This document shows positions 8,580 to 17,524 of a stretch of DNA of 64,000 bases, piece by piece (positions within the stretch are counted from its first letter, which is position 1; every line of letters begins with the position of its first letter). The DNA is taken from the NCBI RefSeq assembly GCF_004006235.1, contig NZ_CP034753.1:3906001-3970000 (forward strand), read 5' to 3'. The notes beneath the pieces were generated by a model. That model saw only the letters and a program-made list of their open reading frames with translations, did no database searches and was not told the origin of the DNA. The translations under genes and the position numbers were made by a program. Origin of the DNA: Agromyces sp. LHK192. GTDB lineage: Bacteria; Actinomycetota; Actinomycetes; Actinomycetales; Microbacteriaceae.

Positions 8580-9776
8580 TCAGGCGCGGGTCGACACCGT
8601 GACGGTGAACTTCGGGTTGCGGGCGACCTGCACGGTCGGGCCGACGAGCCGCTCGAGCGACGGTCGGTGGCGCAGGTGCGAGTTCCAGACGGCGACGAGC
8701 CGCCCGCCGGGTCGCAGCGCACGGCCCGACTCGGCGAAGAGGCGCTCGGCGAGCGCGGTCGTGATCGCGGCTCCCGCATGGAACGGCGGGTTCAGCACGA
8801 CGAGGTCGACGGATGCGTCGGTCGCGAACTCGAGCGCGTCCGCGCGGTGCACGTCGATGCGGTCGGCGAGTCCGTTCGCAGCGGCGGTCTCGGCGGCCGA
8901 GCGGGCGGCCGCCGCGGACTGGTCGGTCGCGACGACCACGGCCTCCGGGTACCTTCGGGCGAGTTCGACCGCGACGACGCCCGTGCCGCAGCCGAGGTCG
9001 ACTGCCGTCACCGGGCCGAGCCGTCCCGGGTCGGCCGCGCCGCCGACGGCCGCGCCGATGGCCGCGTCGAGGTGTTCGAGCAGGAACCGCGTGCCGATGT
9101 CGACGGCTGCGCCGGCGAAGACGCCGCCGTGTGCGACGATCTCGACCCCGAGCGACCGGTCGCGCCGGCGCCGGGGCCAGGTGTCGCCGTCGAGCGCGAC
9201 CGCCGCGGTCGCCACATCCCCCGTACGCGGGCCGCGTGCCAGCAGCACCCGCGACTTCTGCCGTGCGTGCGTGACGTCGATGCGCCCGAACCAACGTCCG
9301 AGCACGTCGTTCATCGCGAGCGACATGTGCTTGATCCGCCCGCCCGCGACGACCACCACGTCGTGCGCTGCGTGCCGTGCGATGAGTTCGGCCTGCTCGT
9401 CGAGCTGATCGAGCGAGCGCGGCAGCCGCAGCAGCACGAGCCGGGCGTCGCGGACCAGGTCGTCGTCGAGAGCGCCGACGCGAACGGCGGCTGCGCCCAT
9501 CCGCTCGGCGTTCGCGGCGATCGCACGTTCGCCCAGCAGCGCGTCCTGGTGCGCACGGACCTCGCGTGCGCCGAGCACCGCGGCGGCGCCGACGGCGAGC
9601 GCCCCATGGGTGTCGCCGATCACGGCGACCGGGGCATCCGTCGTCGCCGGGTCCGCCGCCGCGCCCGAGGCGACGAGCGCGGCCGCCTCGTCGAGGATCA
9701 GCCGGTCGGCGGCGTCGGATGCCTCGAGTCCGGGCCCGTCGACGTCGGGGAATCGGCGGAGCGCGCTGAAGTCCAT
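8580..9776 (-). CDS. RlmG/RsmC-like rRNA guanine-N2 methyltransferase
   Basis: 398-residue two-domain protein. The N-terminal half is a degenerate methyltransferase-like domain. The C-terminal half is a class I SAM domain with motif I DLGCGTG (about 255-261) and the catalytic NPPFHAG (about 325-331) typical of N2-guanine rRNA methyltransferases (RlmG acts at G1835 of 23S, RsmC at G1207 of 16S). Which base is modified here cannot be decided from sequence. The ATG at 9776 sits 6 nt after TACCCT and has no Shine-Dalgarno, so the transcript is probably leaderless. Confidence 0.85.
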   Translation of the reverse strand: MDFSALRRFPDVDGPGLEASDAADRLILDEAAALVASGAAADPATTDAPVAVIGDTHGALAVGAAAVLGAREVRAHQDALLGERAIAANAERMGAAAVRVGALDDDLVRDARLVLLRLPRSLDQLDEQAELIARHAAHDVVVVAGGRIKHMSLAMNDVLGRWFGRIDVTHARQKSRVLLARGPRTGDVATAAVALDGDTWPRRRRDRSLGVEIVAHGGVFAGAAVDIGTRFLLEHLDAAIGAAVGGAADPGRLGPVTAVDLGCGTGVVAVELARRYPEAVVVATDQSAAAARSAAETAAANGLADRIDVHRADALEFATDASVDLVVLNPPFHAGAAITTALAERLFAESGRALRPGGRLVAVWNSHLRHRPSLERLVGPTVQVARNPKFTVTVSTRA

Positions 9777-9782
9777 CGGCCA

Positions 9783-9788
9783 AGGGTA
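9783..9788 (-). promoter_or_regulatory. -10 element of a leaderless promoter (methyltransferase)
   Basis: TACCCT on the minus strand, N6, then the ATG at 9776. It forms a divergent pair with the plus-strand TACCCT at 9826-9831 in a 65-bp intergenic space. Confidence 0.55.
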
Positions 9789-9825
9789 CCCAGCGTCCTC
9801 ACTGGAGGCACCCCGACCGGTTTGC

Positions 9826-9831
9826 TACCCT
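9826..9831 (+). promoter_or_regulatory. -10 element of the secreted-protein gene
   Basis: TACCCT on the plus strand predicts a transcript start at about 9838, four nucleotides before the ATG at 9842. Inside the beginning of the transcript a perfect 9-bp hairpin (GGCGCACCC / GGGTGCGCC, 5-nt loop, about 9870-9892) may affect translation. Confidence 0.45.
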
Positions 9832-9841
9832 CGCAACCCTC

Positions 9842-10558
9842 ATGCGCGTGCAGCATCCAGGGGGAAGGCACGGCGCACCCGGGCGGGGTGCGCCGTCGTC
9901 GCGTCGTGGCCGGATGCCGGTCCGCGGCATCCGACGACTCTCCGGCGCGTTCGCGACCGCCGCCGTGTTCGGCATCGTCGCGACCCTCGCACTGGCGCCG
10001 CTCGATGGGGGCCCCGACGAGGCGGTCGCGGAGTCGACGGGATTCCGCGGGGACGACGTGCAGTCGGTCGAGATCGCCGCGGACGCGCAGCATCCGACCG
10101 TGTCCAGCGAGTCGTACACGGCGTCGACCGGGCCCGAGACCCTCGTGCTCGGCGGGACCAACCACGACTGGGCGAAGCTCGTCCTCGTCGAGGGCGAGTT
10201 CCCCGTCACCGACGAGAACGTGGCCGTGATCACGCAGTGGATGCGCGAGGAGAACGGCCCCGACAACTGGTGGAACCGCAACAACCCATTGAACAACGGC
10301 AACGGATCGGGCGGCGGATCGGGGCTCGGGAGCTACGACACGTTGCAGACCGGGGCGTACTACGCGGCCGACAGCCTGCGGCGCCTGTCCTTCTACGACG
10401 CGATCGAGGCCGCGCTCGACGCGAGCGCGCCGGCCGGCACGACGGCGGCCGCGATCTGGGCGTCGCCGTGGGCGACGAGCCACTACGGCAACGGCGGGCA
10501 CTGGACCGCGTCGCACGTTCCGGTGGTCGAGGCGCCCGCGAGCGCCTGGGGGCGGTAG
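9842..10558 (+). CDS. Secreted or membrane-anchored protein with lysozyme-like C-terminus
   Basis: 238 residues. A basic N-terminus is followed by one hydrophobic segment (about 34-55), then an exported domain. The C-terminal part has the pattern E-N-G-P-x-N-W-W-N-R-N-N-P-L-N, a Y-x-T-L-Q-T-G-A-Y-Y-A motif, and S-P-W-A-T-S-H-Y-G-N-G-G-H-W at the end. This resembles glucosaminidase or phage-lysozyme-like folds, with the Glu of REENGP as a possible catalytic acid. I did not recognise a named family, so peptidoglycan hydrolysis is an inference. The start is uncertain: the 9842 ATG follows the promoter closely, while a later ATG at residue 25 would also keep the signal segment. Confidence 0.65.
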   Translation: MRVQHPGGRHGAPGRGAPSSRRGRMPVRGIRRLSGAFATAAVFGIVATLALAPLDGGPDEAVAESTGFRGDDVQSVEIAADAQHPTVSSESYTASTGPETLVLGGTNHDWAKLVLVEGEFPVTDENVAVITQWMREENGPDNWWNRNNPLNNGNGSGGGSGLGSYDTLQTGAYYAADSLRRLSFYDAIEAALDASAPAGTTAAAIWASPWATSHYGNGGHWTASHVPVVEAPASAWGR

Positions 10559-10607
10559 CGGGCAGGCCCTGCGCCGGCGTGTTCCGCACGACCCGGCACG
10601 CGACGGC

Positions 10608-11228
10608 CTACGCGCCGTACCTCGCGACGACGGTCTGCACGGCTTCGCGGACCACGGCGTCGACCTCGTCGTCGTCGAGCGACCATCCCGGGTGCACGAG
10701 GCGGGGCCAGAAGACCGCGGACGCGATCATGCCGAGCAGCTGCGTCGACAGGGTCATGGGGTCGTCGACGTGCACGCCGCCCGCGTCGCGCTCGGCGCGG
10801 AGGTAGTGCCCGAGCGCCGCGATCACCGGCAGGGTGCCGAAGTCGTAGGTGCGCTCGCGCAGCTCGGGGAAGCGATGCGCCTCGGCGATCACGAGTCGGA
10901 GCAGCTCCCCGGTCGCGGGCTGCAGGAGCAGGTCGGCGTACTCGCGACCGAGGGCGAGCAGGCCCGCACCGAGGTCGCCGGGCGGAGGCACGGGGAGCTC
11001 GCGCGACGGCCCGTCGCCGACGGCCAGCACGACCGCTTCGAAGAGGGCGGCCTTCGTCGGGAACTGCTTGAAGAGCGTCGCCTTCGAGACCTCGGCTCGT
11101 TCGGCGACTCGGGCGAGCGAGGCGCGATCGTACCCGTGCTCGAGGAAGAGCGCCGTGGCCGCCTCGATGATCGCCGCTCGATTCCGGTCGGCGACATCGC
11201 GGTGGTATTCGGGCAGTTCACGGCTCAT
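10608..11228 (-). CDS. TetR family transcriptional regulator
   Basis: 206 residues. The N-terminal helix-turn-helix (about 18-64, ALFLEHGYDRASLARVAERA then VSKATLFKQFPTKAALF) is a clear TetR domain; the C-terminal half is an all-helical ligand/dimer domain of TetR_C type. The ATG at 11228 has GGAG upstream. It is divergent from a DHFR-like gene, and the 104-bp gap holds two matched operator dyads and a sigma70-type promoter, so it most likely represses both itself and the neighbour. Ligand unknown. Confidence 0.92.
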   Translation of the reverse strand: MSRELPEYHRDVADRNRAAIIEAATALFLEHGYDRASLARVAERAEVSKATLFKQFPTKAALFEAVVLAVGDGPSRELPVPPPGDLGAGLLALGREYADLLLQPATGELLRLVIAEAHRFPELRERTYDFGTLPVIAALGHYLRAERDAGGVHVDDPMTLSTQLLGMIASAVFWPRLVHPGWSLDDDEVDAVVREAVQTVVARYGA

Positions 11229-11245
11229 GGCTCCATGGTGCCACA

Positions 11246-11269
11246 GAGGCGAGACGCTTGACTCACCTC
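11246..11269. promoter_or_regulatory. TetR operator 1
   Basis: 24-bp dyad: half-sites GAGGCGAGAC and GACTCACCTC separated by GCTT; 8 of 10 positions are complementary. It overlaps the -35 hexamer of the plus-strand promoter and lies 17 bp upstream of the tetR start codon. Confidence 0.7.
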
Positions 11270-11287
11270 GATGGACGGGCGTACCGT
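11258..11287 (+). promoter_or_regulatory. Sigma70-type promoter of the DHFR-like gene
   Basis: -35 TTGACT (11258-11263), 18-bp spacer, -10 TACCGT (11282-11287). It is embedded between the two operator dyads, so occupancy of either would block RNA polymerase. Confidence 0.65.
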
Positions 11288-11289
11288 AA

Positions 11290-11313
11290 GTGGCGAGTCG
11301 ATCGACTCACCTC
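11290..11313. promoter_or_regulatory. TetR operator 2
   Basis: 24-bp dyad with the same architecture as operator 1: half-sites GTGGCGAGTC and GACTCACCTC around GATC, with a perfect 14-bp core palindrome GAGTCGATCGACTC. It covers the predicted transcription start. Centre-to-centre distance to operator 1 is 44 bp, about four helical turns. Confidence 0.7.
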
Positions 11314-11332
11314 TCGACGAAGGAGCCCGAAC

Positions 11333-11914
11333 ATGCACGACACGACCCCGCAGACCGCAGACGGCAAGGTGCTGTGGCACTTCTCGATGTCGCTCGACGG
11401 ATTCGTGGCCGGCCCGGGGCACGCGATGGATTGGATGCCCGCGGCCACCAATCGATCCGGCCTCATCGCCGAGTACGTCGAGACCACCGGCGCCGTCCTG
11501 GGCGGACGCGACGGATGGGAGGCGTTCCCCGACGCGGGCGCGGTGTACGGGGGAGCGTGGAGCGGACCGCTGTTCGTGCTCACCCACCACCCCGACGACG
11601 CGGGACCGGCGGAGGGCGTGACGTTCCTGGACTGCGACATCGCCGAGGCCGTCGAGATCGCGCGGCGCGCGGCCGGCGGCAAGAACGTCGAGGTGCTCTC
11701 GGCCAGCCTCGGCCGCCAGCTCCTCGAACGCGGACTGCTCGACGAGATCGACCTGCACGTGCTGCCGGTGCTGCTCGGCGACGGCATCCGGCTCTACGAC
11801 AGTCCGGGCGGCGCGCCGGTGCCGCTCGAGATGCTCAACGGCGACCCGCTCGAGGAGGTCAACCTCCGATACCGGCCGACCGGCGCGACCGGCGCGTCGG
11901 GCGAGACGGCCTAA
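11333..11914 (+). CDS. Dihydrofolate reductase/RibD C-terminal family protein
   Basis: 193-residue cytosolic protein of the DHFR/RibD-C superfamily: WHFSMSLDGFVAGPGHAMDW at the N-terminus, an NADPH-site GGRDGWEAFPDAG region (about 56-70), and VEVLSASLGRQLLERGLLDEIDLHV late in the chain, all typical of the yyaP/yqjY-like subgroup. Members are usually NADPH reductases of unknown substrate, often beside a TetR regulator, as here. The ATG at 11333 has AAGGAG 8 nt upstream. Expression is probably repressed by the divergent TetR. Confidence 0.88.
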   Translation: MHDTTPQTADGKVLWHFSMSLDGFVAGPGHAMDWMPAATNRSGLIAEYVETTGAVLGGRDGWEAFPDAGAVYGGAWSGPLFVLTHHPDDAGPAEGVTFLDCDIAEAVEIARRAAGGKNVEVLSASLGRQLLERGLLDEIDLHVLPVLLGDGIRLYDSPGGAPVPLEMLNGDPLEEVNLRYRPTGATGASGETA

Positions 11915-11929
11915 CGGCCTAACGGCCTG
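11906..11929 (+). repeat. Three tandem copies of an 8-bp unit across the stop codon
   Basis: ACGGCCTA, ACGGCCTA and ACGGCCTG follow head to tail; the first carries the TAA of the DHFR-like gene. Loss or gain of a copy would not change the protein because the stop lies in the first copy. Confidence 0.7.
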
Positions 11930-11933
11930 ACAG

Positions 11934-11949
11934 CCGGGCGGCCGCCCGG
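11934..11949. terminator. GC hairpin between convergent genes
   Basis: CCGGGCGGCCGCCCGG is a perfect 16-bp palindrome; an outer CTGAC/GTCAG pair may extend it. It lies between the ends of the DHFR-like gene and hspR and could end both transcripts, although the absence of a loop makes the exact fold uncertain. Confidence 0.5.
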
Positions 11950-11956
11950 CCGGGCG

Positions 11957-12373
11957 TCAGCGTTCGAGCGGCCGCCACACGACCACCGCGTTCTCGCGGC
12001 GCACGCGGGTGCCGGCCCTGATCGTGACGACCTCGCCCTGGGAGCCGGCGGCGAACACGCGGCGGCCGGGCCGGTTGTTCATCATCTCGTCGGCGAGGGC
12101 GGCCTCGAGCTCGCGGACGCGCGCTCGAAGGCCGGTGACCTCGTCCTCCAGTTCGAGCACCCGGCGGATGCCCTCGAGGCTCACGCCCTGGGCCGACAGC
12201 TGCGCGACCTCGCGCAGGCGCACGACGTCGCGCATCGAGTATCGACGCGACTTGCCCGCCGTGCGGGTCGGGGAGACGAGGCCGATGCGGTCGTACTGCC
12301 GCAGGGTCTGCGGATGCATGCCGGCGAGCTCGGCCGCGACCGAGATCACGAACAGCGGGCTCGTCTCGTCCAC
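11957..12373 (-). CDS. hspR: HspR, MerR-family heat-shock repressor
   Basis: 138 residues. MerR-type helix-turn-helix at about 8-75 (VAAELAGMHPQTLRQYDRIG, then SRRYSMRDVVRLREV), followed by a short coiled coil (LEDEVTGLRARVRELEAAL) and a basic tail. The pattern of HPQTLRQYDRIGLVSPTRT is diagnostic for HspR, which with DnaK as co-repressor binds HAIR sites. The GTG at 12373 is 2 nt past the dnaJ stop. It is last in a dnaK-grpE-dnaJ-hspR operon, and two HAIR sites upstream of dnaK imply autoregulation. Confidence 0.95.
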   Translation of the reverse strand: MDETSPLFVISVAAELAGMHPQTLRQYDRIGLVSPTRTAGKSRRYSMRDVVRLREVAQLSAQGVSLEGIRRVLELEDEVTGLRARVRELEAALADEMMNNRPGRRVFAAGSQGEVVTIRAGTRVRRENAVVVWRPLER

Positions 12374-12375
12374 CG

Positions 12376-13377
12376 CTATTCCCTGGCCTTCGCCAGCAGG
12401 TCGGCGCGCGGGTCCTCGTCGGGCAGGTCGGCGACGAACGCCTCGAGCTTCTCGCGCGCGTCCTTCGACAGGTGCGACGGCACCGCGACCTGCACGACGG
12501 CGAGCAGGTCGCCCGTGCCCTTCGCGGTCTCGACGCCGCGGCCCTTGACGCGCAGCACCCGGCCGCTCGGCGTTCCGGGCGCGACCTTCAGCTTCACGGG
12601 CTTGCCGCCGAGGGTCGGCACCTCGATGGTCGCGCCGAGGGCGGCCTCGGCGAAGGTGACCGGCACGTTGACGCGCAGGTTCAAGCCGTCGCGCTCGAAC
12701 ACGGGGTGCTTGCGCACCTTGACCGTGAGGATGAGGTCGCCGGCCGGACCGCCGTCGGGCGACGGGTGGCCCTTGCCGCGCAGCCGGATCTTCTGGCCGT
12801 CGGAGACGCCGGCGGGAACGCGCACGGTGATCGGCTTTCCCTCGCTGGTCTGCAGGGTCACCTGCTCGCCGCGGGTCGCCGTGATGAAGTCGAGCGTGGT
12901 GGTGGCCGTGACATCCCGGCCCGGGGTCGGGCCGCCGAAGCCGCGGTAGCCGCCCGACGACTGGCCGAACCTGCCGCTGCCGAAGATGTTGCCGAGCAGG
13001 TCGTCGTAGTCGCCGCCACCGCCGCCGCCCTGCTGGAAGGTGAAGCGCTGGCCGCCCGCGCCCTGCTGGCCGAACATGCCGCCGAAGACGTCCTCGAACC
13101 CGCCGGCCCCGCCCGATCCGGGCGCGGTGAACCGGGCGCCGGAGCCCATCGCGCGGACCGCGTCGTACTCCTTGCGCTGCTCGGCGTCGGAGAGCACCGA
13201 GTTCGCCTCGCTGATCTCCTTGAACTTCGCCTCGGCCTTGGCGTCGCCGGGGTTCTGGTCGGGGTGGTACTGCCGGGCGAGCTTGCGGTACGCCTTCTTG
13301 ATGTCGGCGTCGCTCGCCTCCTTGGAGACGCCGAGCGTGGCATAGAAGTCCTTGTCGAACCAATCCTGACTGGCCAA
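12376..13377 (-). CDS. dnaJ: DnaJ-type co-chaperone without zinc finger
   Basis: 333-residue J-domain protein. The J domain (about 8-75) has the HPD motif (YHPDQNPGDAKAE). A Gly/Phe-rich linker (about 78-155) leads to two beta-sandwich substrate-binding domains. There is no CxxCxGxG zinc finger and no cysteine in the whole protein, so it is CbpA-like (class B) although it sits where actinobacteria often carry a zinc-finger DnaJ. The start is a TTG at 13377, chosen because AAGGAGG lies 6 nt upstream. It is separated from grpE by a dispersed repeat. Confidence 0.93.
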   Translation of the reverse strand: MASQDWFDKDFYATLGVSKEASDADIKKAYRKLARQYHPDQNPGDAKAEAKFKEISEANSVLSDAEQRKEYDAVRAMGSGARFTAPGSGGAGGFEDVFGGMFGQQGAGGQRFTFQQGGGGGGDYDDLLGNIFGSGRFGQSSGGYRGFGGPTPGRDVTATTTLDFITATRGEQVTLQTSEGKPITVRVPAGVSDGQKIRLRGKGHPSPDGGPAGDLILTVKVRKHPVFERDGLNLRVNVPVTFAEAALGATIEVPTLGGKPVKLKVAPGTPSGRVLRVKGRGVETAKGTGDLLAVVQVAVPSHLSKDAREKLEAFVADLPDEDPRADLLAKARE

Positions 13378-13417
13378 CCGGCACCTCCTTCCTCTGAAGT
13401 CTGACTGATTGCCCGCC

Positions 13418-13486
13418 GGTCGAGGAGCGGAGCGTATCGAGACCTGGTCGAACGGTCTCGATACGCTCCTTCGTCGCTACTCGACC
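13418..13486. repeat. REP-like palindromic repeat inside the heat-shock operon
   Basis: A 16-bp perfect stem (13429-13444 with 13454-13469) around a 9-nt loop, with outer arms GGTCGAG... and ...CTCGACC that pair imperfectly. The right half has the core GGTCTCGATAC-N13-TACTCGACC, which recurs at 43480-43513. It fills most of the grpE-dnaJ gap and as RNA could act as an attenuator or processing signal. Confidence 0.75.
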
Positions 13487-13499
13487 AACGGGTTTGCGG

Positions 13500-14159
13500 T
13501 CACGCCGGGGTCTTGACGACCACCTTCGCGACGCGGATGAGCGTCGAGCCCAGCGTGTAGCCGGTCTCGACGACGTCGGCGACGGTGTCGACCTCGACGT
13601 CGGGGGACGGCTGCTGGAAGATCGCCTCGTGCCGCTGCGGGTCGAACGGCTCGCCGGGCTCACCGAACGGGGTGAGGCCGAGCTTCTCGACCTGGCCGCG
13701 CAGCTTCGCGGCGATGGTCGCGAAGGGCGTGTCGCCCTCGAGGTCGCCGTGCTTCTCGGCCCGGTCGAGGTCGTCGAGCACGGGCAGCAGCACAGCCGCA
13801 GCCTGGCCGACCGCGCGCTCGCGCTCGACCTCTCGGTTCGCCTCGGTGCGCTTGCGGTAGTTGGCGTACTCCGCGGTGACGCGCTTGAGGTCGGCGAGGT
13901 GCTCGTCGCTCGGATCCTGCACCTCGGCCTGGGCCGCGTTCAGGATGTCCTCGACGGTGAGCTCGGTGTCGTCGGATGCCTCGGGCTCGACGCCGCCGGC
14001 GCCCGCCGGGGCATCCGCCGAACCGGCCGAAGCCGCACCCTCGGGGGCGGGCGCATCGCCCGCCCCGTCGGGAGCCTGGCGAACCTCACCGGTCTCCGGG
14101 TCGATGCGCCGCTTGTCGCGGATCACCGGCTCTTCGTGGTTCTGGTTCTCGTCGGCCAT
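13500..14159 (-). CDS. grpE: GrpE nucleotide exchange factor
   Basis: 219 residues. An acidic, Ala/Glu-rich disordered N-terminus (to about 75) is followed by the long dimerising helix (about 80-125, with EYANYRKRTEANREVER) and the C-terminal beta domain (FDPQRHEAIFQQPS, then VVETGYTLGSTLIRVAKVVV), all standard for GrpE, which releases ADP from DnaK. Its ATG lies 2 nt after the dnaK stop, with GAGAAGAAG at the dnaK end serving as ribosome site. Confidence 0.96.
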   Translation of the reverse strand: MADENQNHEEPVIRDKRRIDPETGEVRQAPDGAGDAPAPEGAASAGSADAPAGAGGVEPEASDDTELTVEDILNAAQAEVQDPSDEHLADLKRVTAEYANYRKRTEANREVERERAVGQAAAVLLPVLDDLDRAEKHGDLEGDTPFATIAAKLRGQVEKLGLTPFGEPGEPFDPQRHEAIFQQPSPDVEVDTVADVVETGYTLGSTLIRVAKVVVKTPA

Positions 14160-14161
14160 GG

Positions 14162-16196
<2,035 letters not shown>

Positions 16197-16211
16197 GTCG
16201 ATCCGGTGAAA

Positions 16212-16232
16212 CTTGAGTGTACTTGACTCAAC
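16212..16232. promoter_or_regulatory. HAIR operator (HspR site), distal
   Basis: CTTGAGT at 16212-16218, seven bases, ACTCAAC at 16226-16232. It lies just upstream of the dnaK -35 and about 70 bp upstream of the divergent alarmone synthetase promoter, so it could affect both genes. Confidence 0.85.
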
Positions 16233-16300
16233 CAAGGCGACCCGGCCGGTATTCCCGCGGATCTCCGGCTGTCTCACCAGGTCTTCCGGAACGGACGCAC

Positions 16301-16306
16301 TAACCT
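16301..16306 (+). promoter_or_regulatory. -10 element of a leaderless promoter (RelA/SpoT-domain gene)
   Basis: TAACCT, six bases, then the GTG start at 16313. Confidence 0.6.
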
Positions 16307-16312
16307 GCCGGT

Positions 16313-17524
16313 GTGGATGCGCGGGAGCAGGACGAAGAGCTCGTCGCCGCGGAACTCGCCAGGTACGACCGCGAACTGCGGCGGTACCGCAAGCTCCGCA
16401 GCCGGATCGAGTCCGACGTCGCGCGCCGCCTCGAAGGCGCGGGCTTCAAGTACTTCCACGTCGCCGCGCGCGTCAAGAGCCGCGACTCCTTCGAACGCAA
16501 GGTGCGCCGCGCCCCCGACCGGGAGGTCCGCGACATCCTCGGCGTGCGCATCGTCGCCCACTTCGAAGGCGACCTGCCCGCGATGGAGCAGGTCGTCCGC
16601 GAGGCGCTCATCGTCGACGACGACTCCTGGGTCGACAAGTCCGAGCTCCTCCCGATCGACGCATTCGGCTACCGCTCGGTGCAGTTCGTCGGCCGCATCC
16701 CCCTCGCCGACGACTCGACCGCCACGTCGCCGAACCCGATCGCCGTCGGACCCGACGGCCTCCCCGATCCGGACGCCGCACCGGACGCCCCGCAGGTCGA
16801 GGTGCAGCTCCGCACGGCGCTGTCCGACACCTGGTCGGAGCTCGAGCACGACTTCCGGTACAAGGCGGCGCGGCAGCTCCCGCGCGAGGTCGACCGGCTC
16901 TTCGCCCTCTCGGCGGCGCTGCTCGAGCAGGCCGACGACAACCTCGACCAGATCCGCCGCCAGGTCGACGAGGCCCGCACAGCGGGTCCGGCGCGCGCGG
17001 GAGGCGGCGGCGAGCGCGGCTACATCGGCCGCTTCATCCAGTACGACGGCGATGCACGCACGCTGGACCAGGTGCTCACCGCGGCGCTCGACGTGCCGTT
17101 CGGCACCGTGGCGGGTTCGAACCGCGAGCTGCGCAGCGTCGTGCGCGCCGCCGGCTGGCTCGAGTACGACCGGCTGGCAGACGGCTTCGCCGAGTACTCT
17201 GAACTGGGGCGGCGCCTCGCCATCGCCTGCGCGCGGACGACGAACGACATCCTGCTCTCGGATGCCGAGCCCCAGCGGCCTGCTCGGTCGTTCCGCGGCA
17301 TCGGCACGTACTGGACGGCGCTGGCCGCCGCGCTCGTCGGCGGAGTGGCCATTCGCGAGAGCCGCGTGCCCGACGGGCGGCTGGCCGAGTACCGCGTCGT
17401 GGCCGAGTACCTGTACGCCAACCCGGATGCCTCGGCCCTCGGCGTGCGCGCCCGATACGACGCCGTCGCCGCCCCGATCGGCACCGTCGAGGACGGCGGC
17501 TTCACGCCGATCAGCCTCGGCTGA
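16313..17524 (+). CDS. RelA/SpoT-domain (p)ppGpp synthetase, single-domain type
   Basis: 403 residues. A helical N-terminus leads to a RelA/SpoT synthetase fold with HVAARVKSRDSFERKV (like GRxKSxxS), VRDILGVRIV (Mg-binding Asp), GYRSVQFV and VEVQLRTALSDTWSELEHDFRYK, so the synthetase catalytic residues appear intact. No HD hydrolase, TGS or ACT domain is present, as in small alarmone synthetases. The protein is longer than usual: a 30-residue Pro/Asp-rich insert follows the GYRS strand, and about 190 C-terminal residues form an extra helical region. The GTG at 16313 is 6 nt after TAACCT (leaderless). It is divergent from the HspR-regulated dnaK operon. Confidence 0.85.
   Translation: MDAREQDEELVAAELARYDRELRRYRKLRSRIESDVARRLEGAGFKYFHVAARVKSRDSFERKVRRAPDREVRDILGVRIVAHFEGDLPAMEQVVREALIVDDDSWVDKSELLPIDAFGYRSVQFVGRIPLADDSTATSPNPIAVGPDGLPDPDAAPDAPQVEVQLRTALSDTWSELEHDFRYKAARQLPREVDRLFALSAALLEQADDNLDQIRRQVDEARTAGPARAGGGGERGYIGRFIQYDGDARTLDQVLTAALDVPFGTVAGSNRELRSVVRAAGWLEYDRLADGFAEYSELGRRLAIACARTTNDILLSDAEPQRPARSFRGIGTYWTALAAALVGGVAIRESRVPDGRLAEYRVVAEYLYANPDASALGVRARYDAVAAPIGTVEDGGFTPISLG

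Noticed and set aside
9777..9900. Possible cyclic-di-AMP (ydaO) riboswitch before the lysozyme-like gene
   Set aside because: Gene context is suggestive, but the conserved ydaO sequence blocks are missing and the promoter lies only a few bases before the ATG.
13418..13486. Insertion sequence end
   Set aside because: No transposase or target duplication; the structure fits a small dispersed palindromic repeat.
11957..13663. 568-codon minus-strand ORF joining hspR with upstream sequence
   Set aside because: Only the last 138 codons are HspR; the rest is an out-of-frame reading of dnaJ. HspR has its own GTG after the dnaJ stop.
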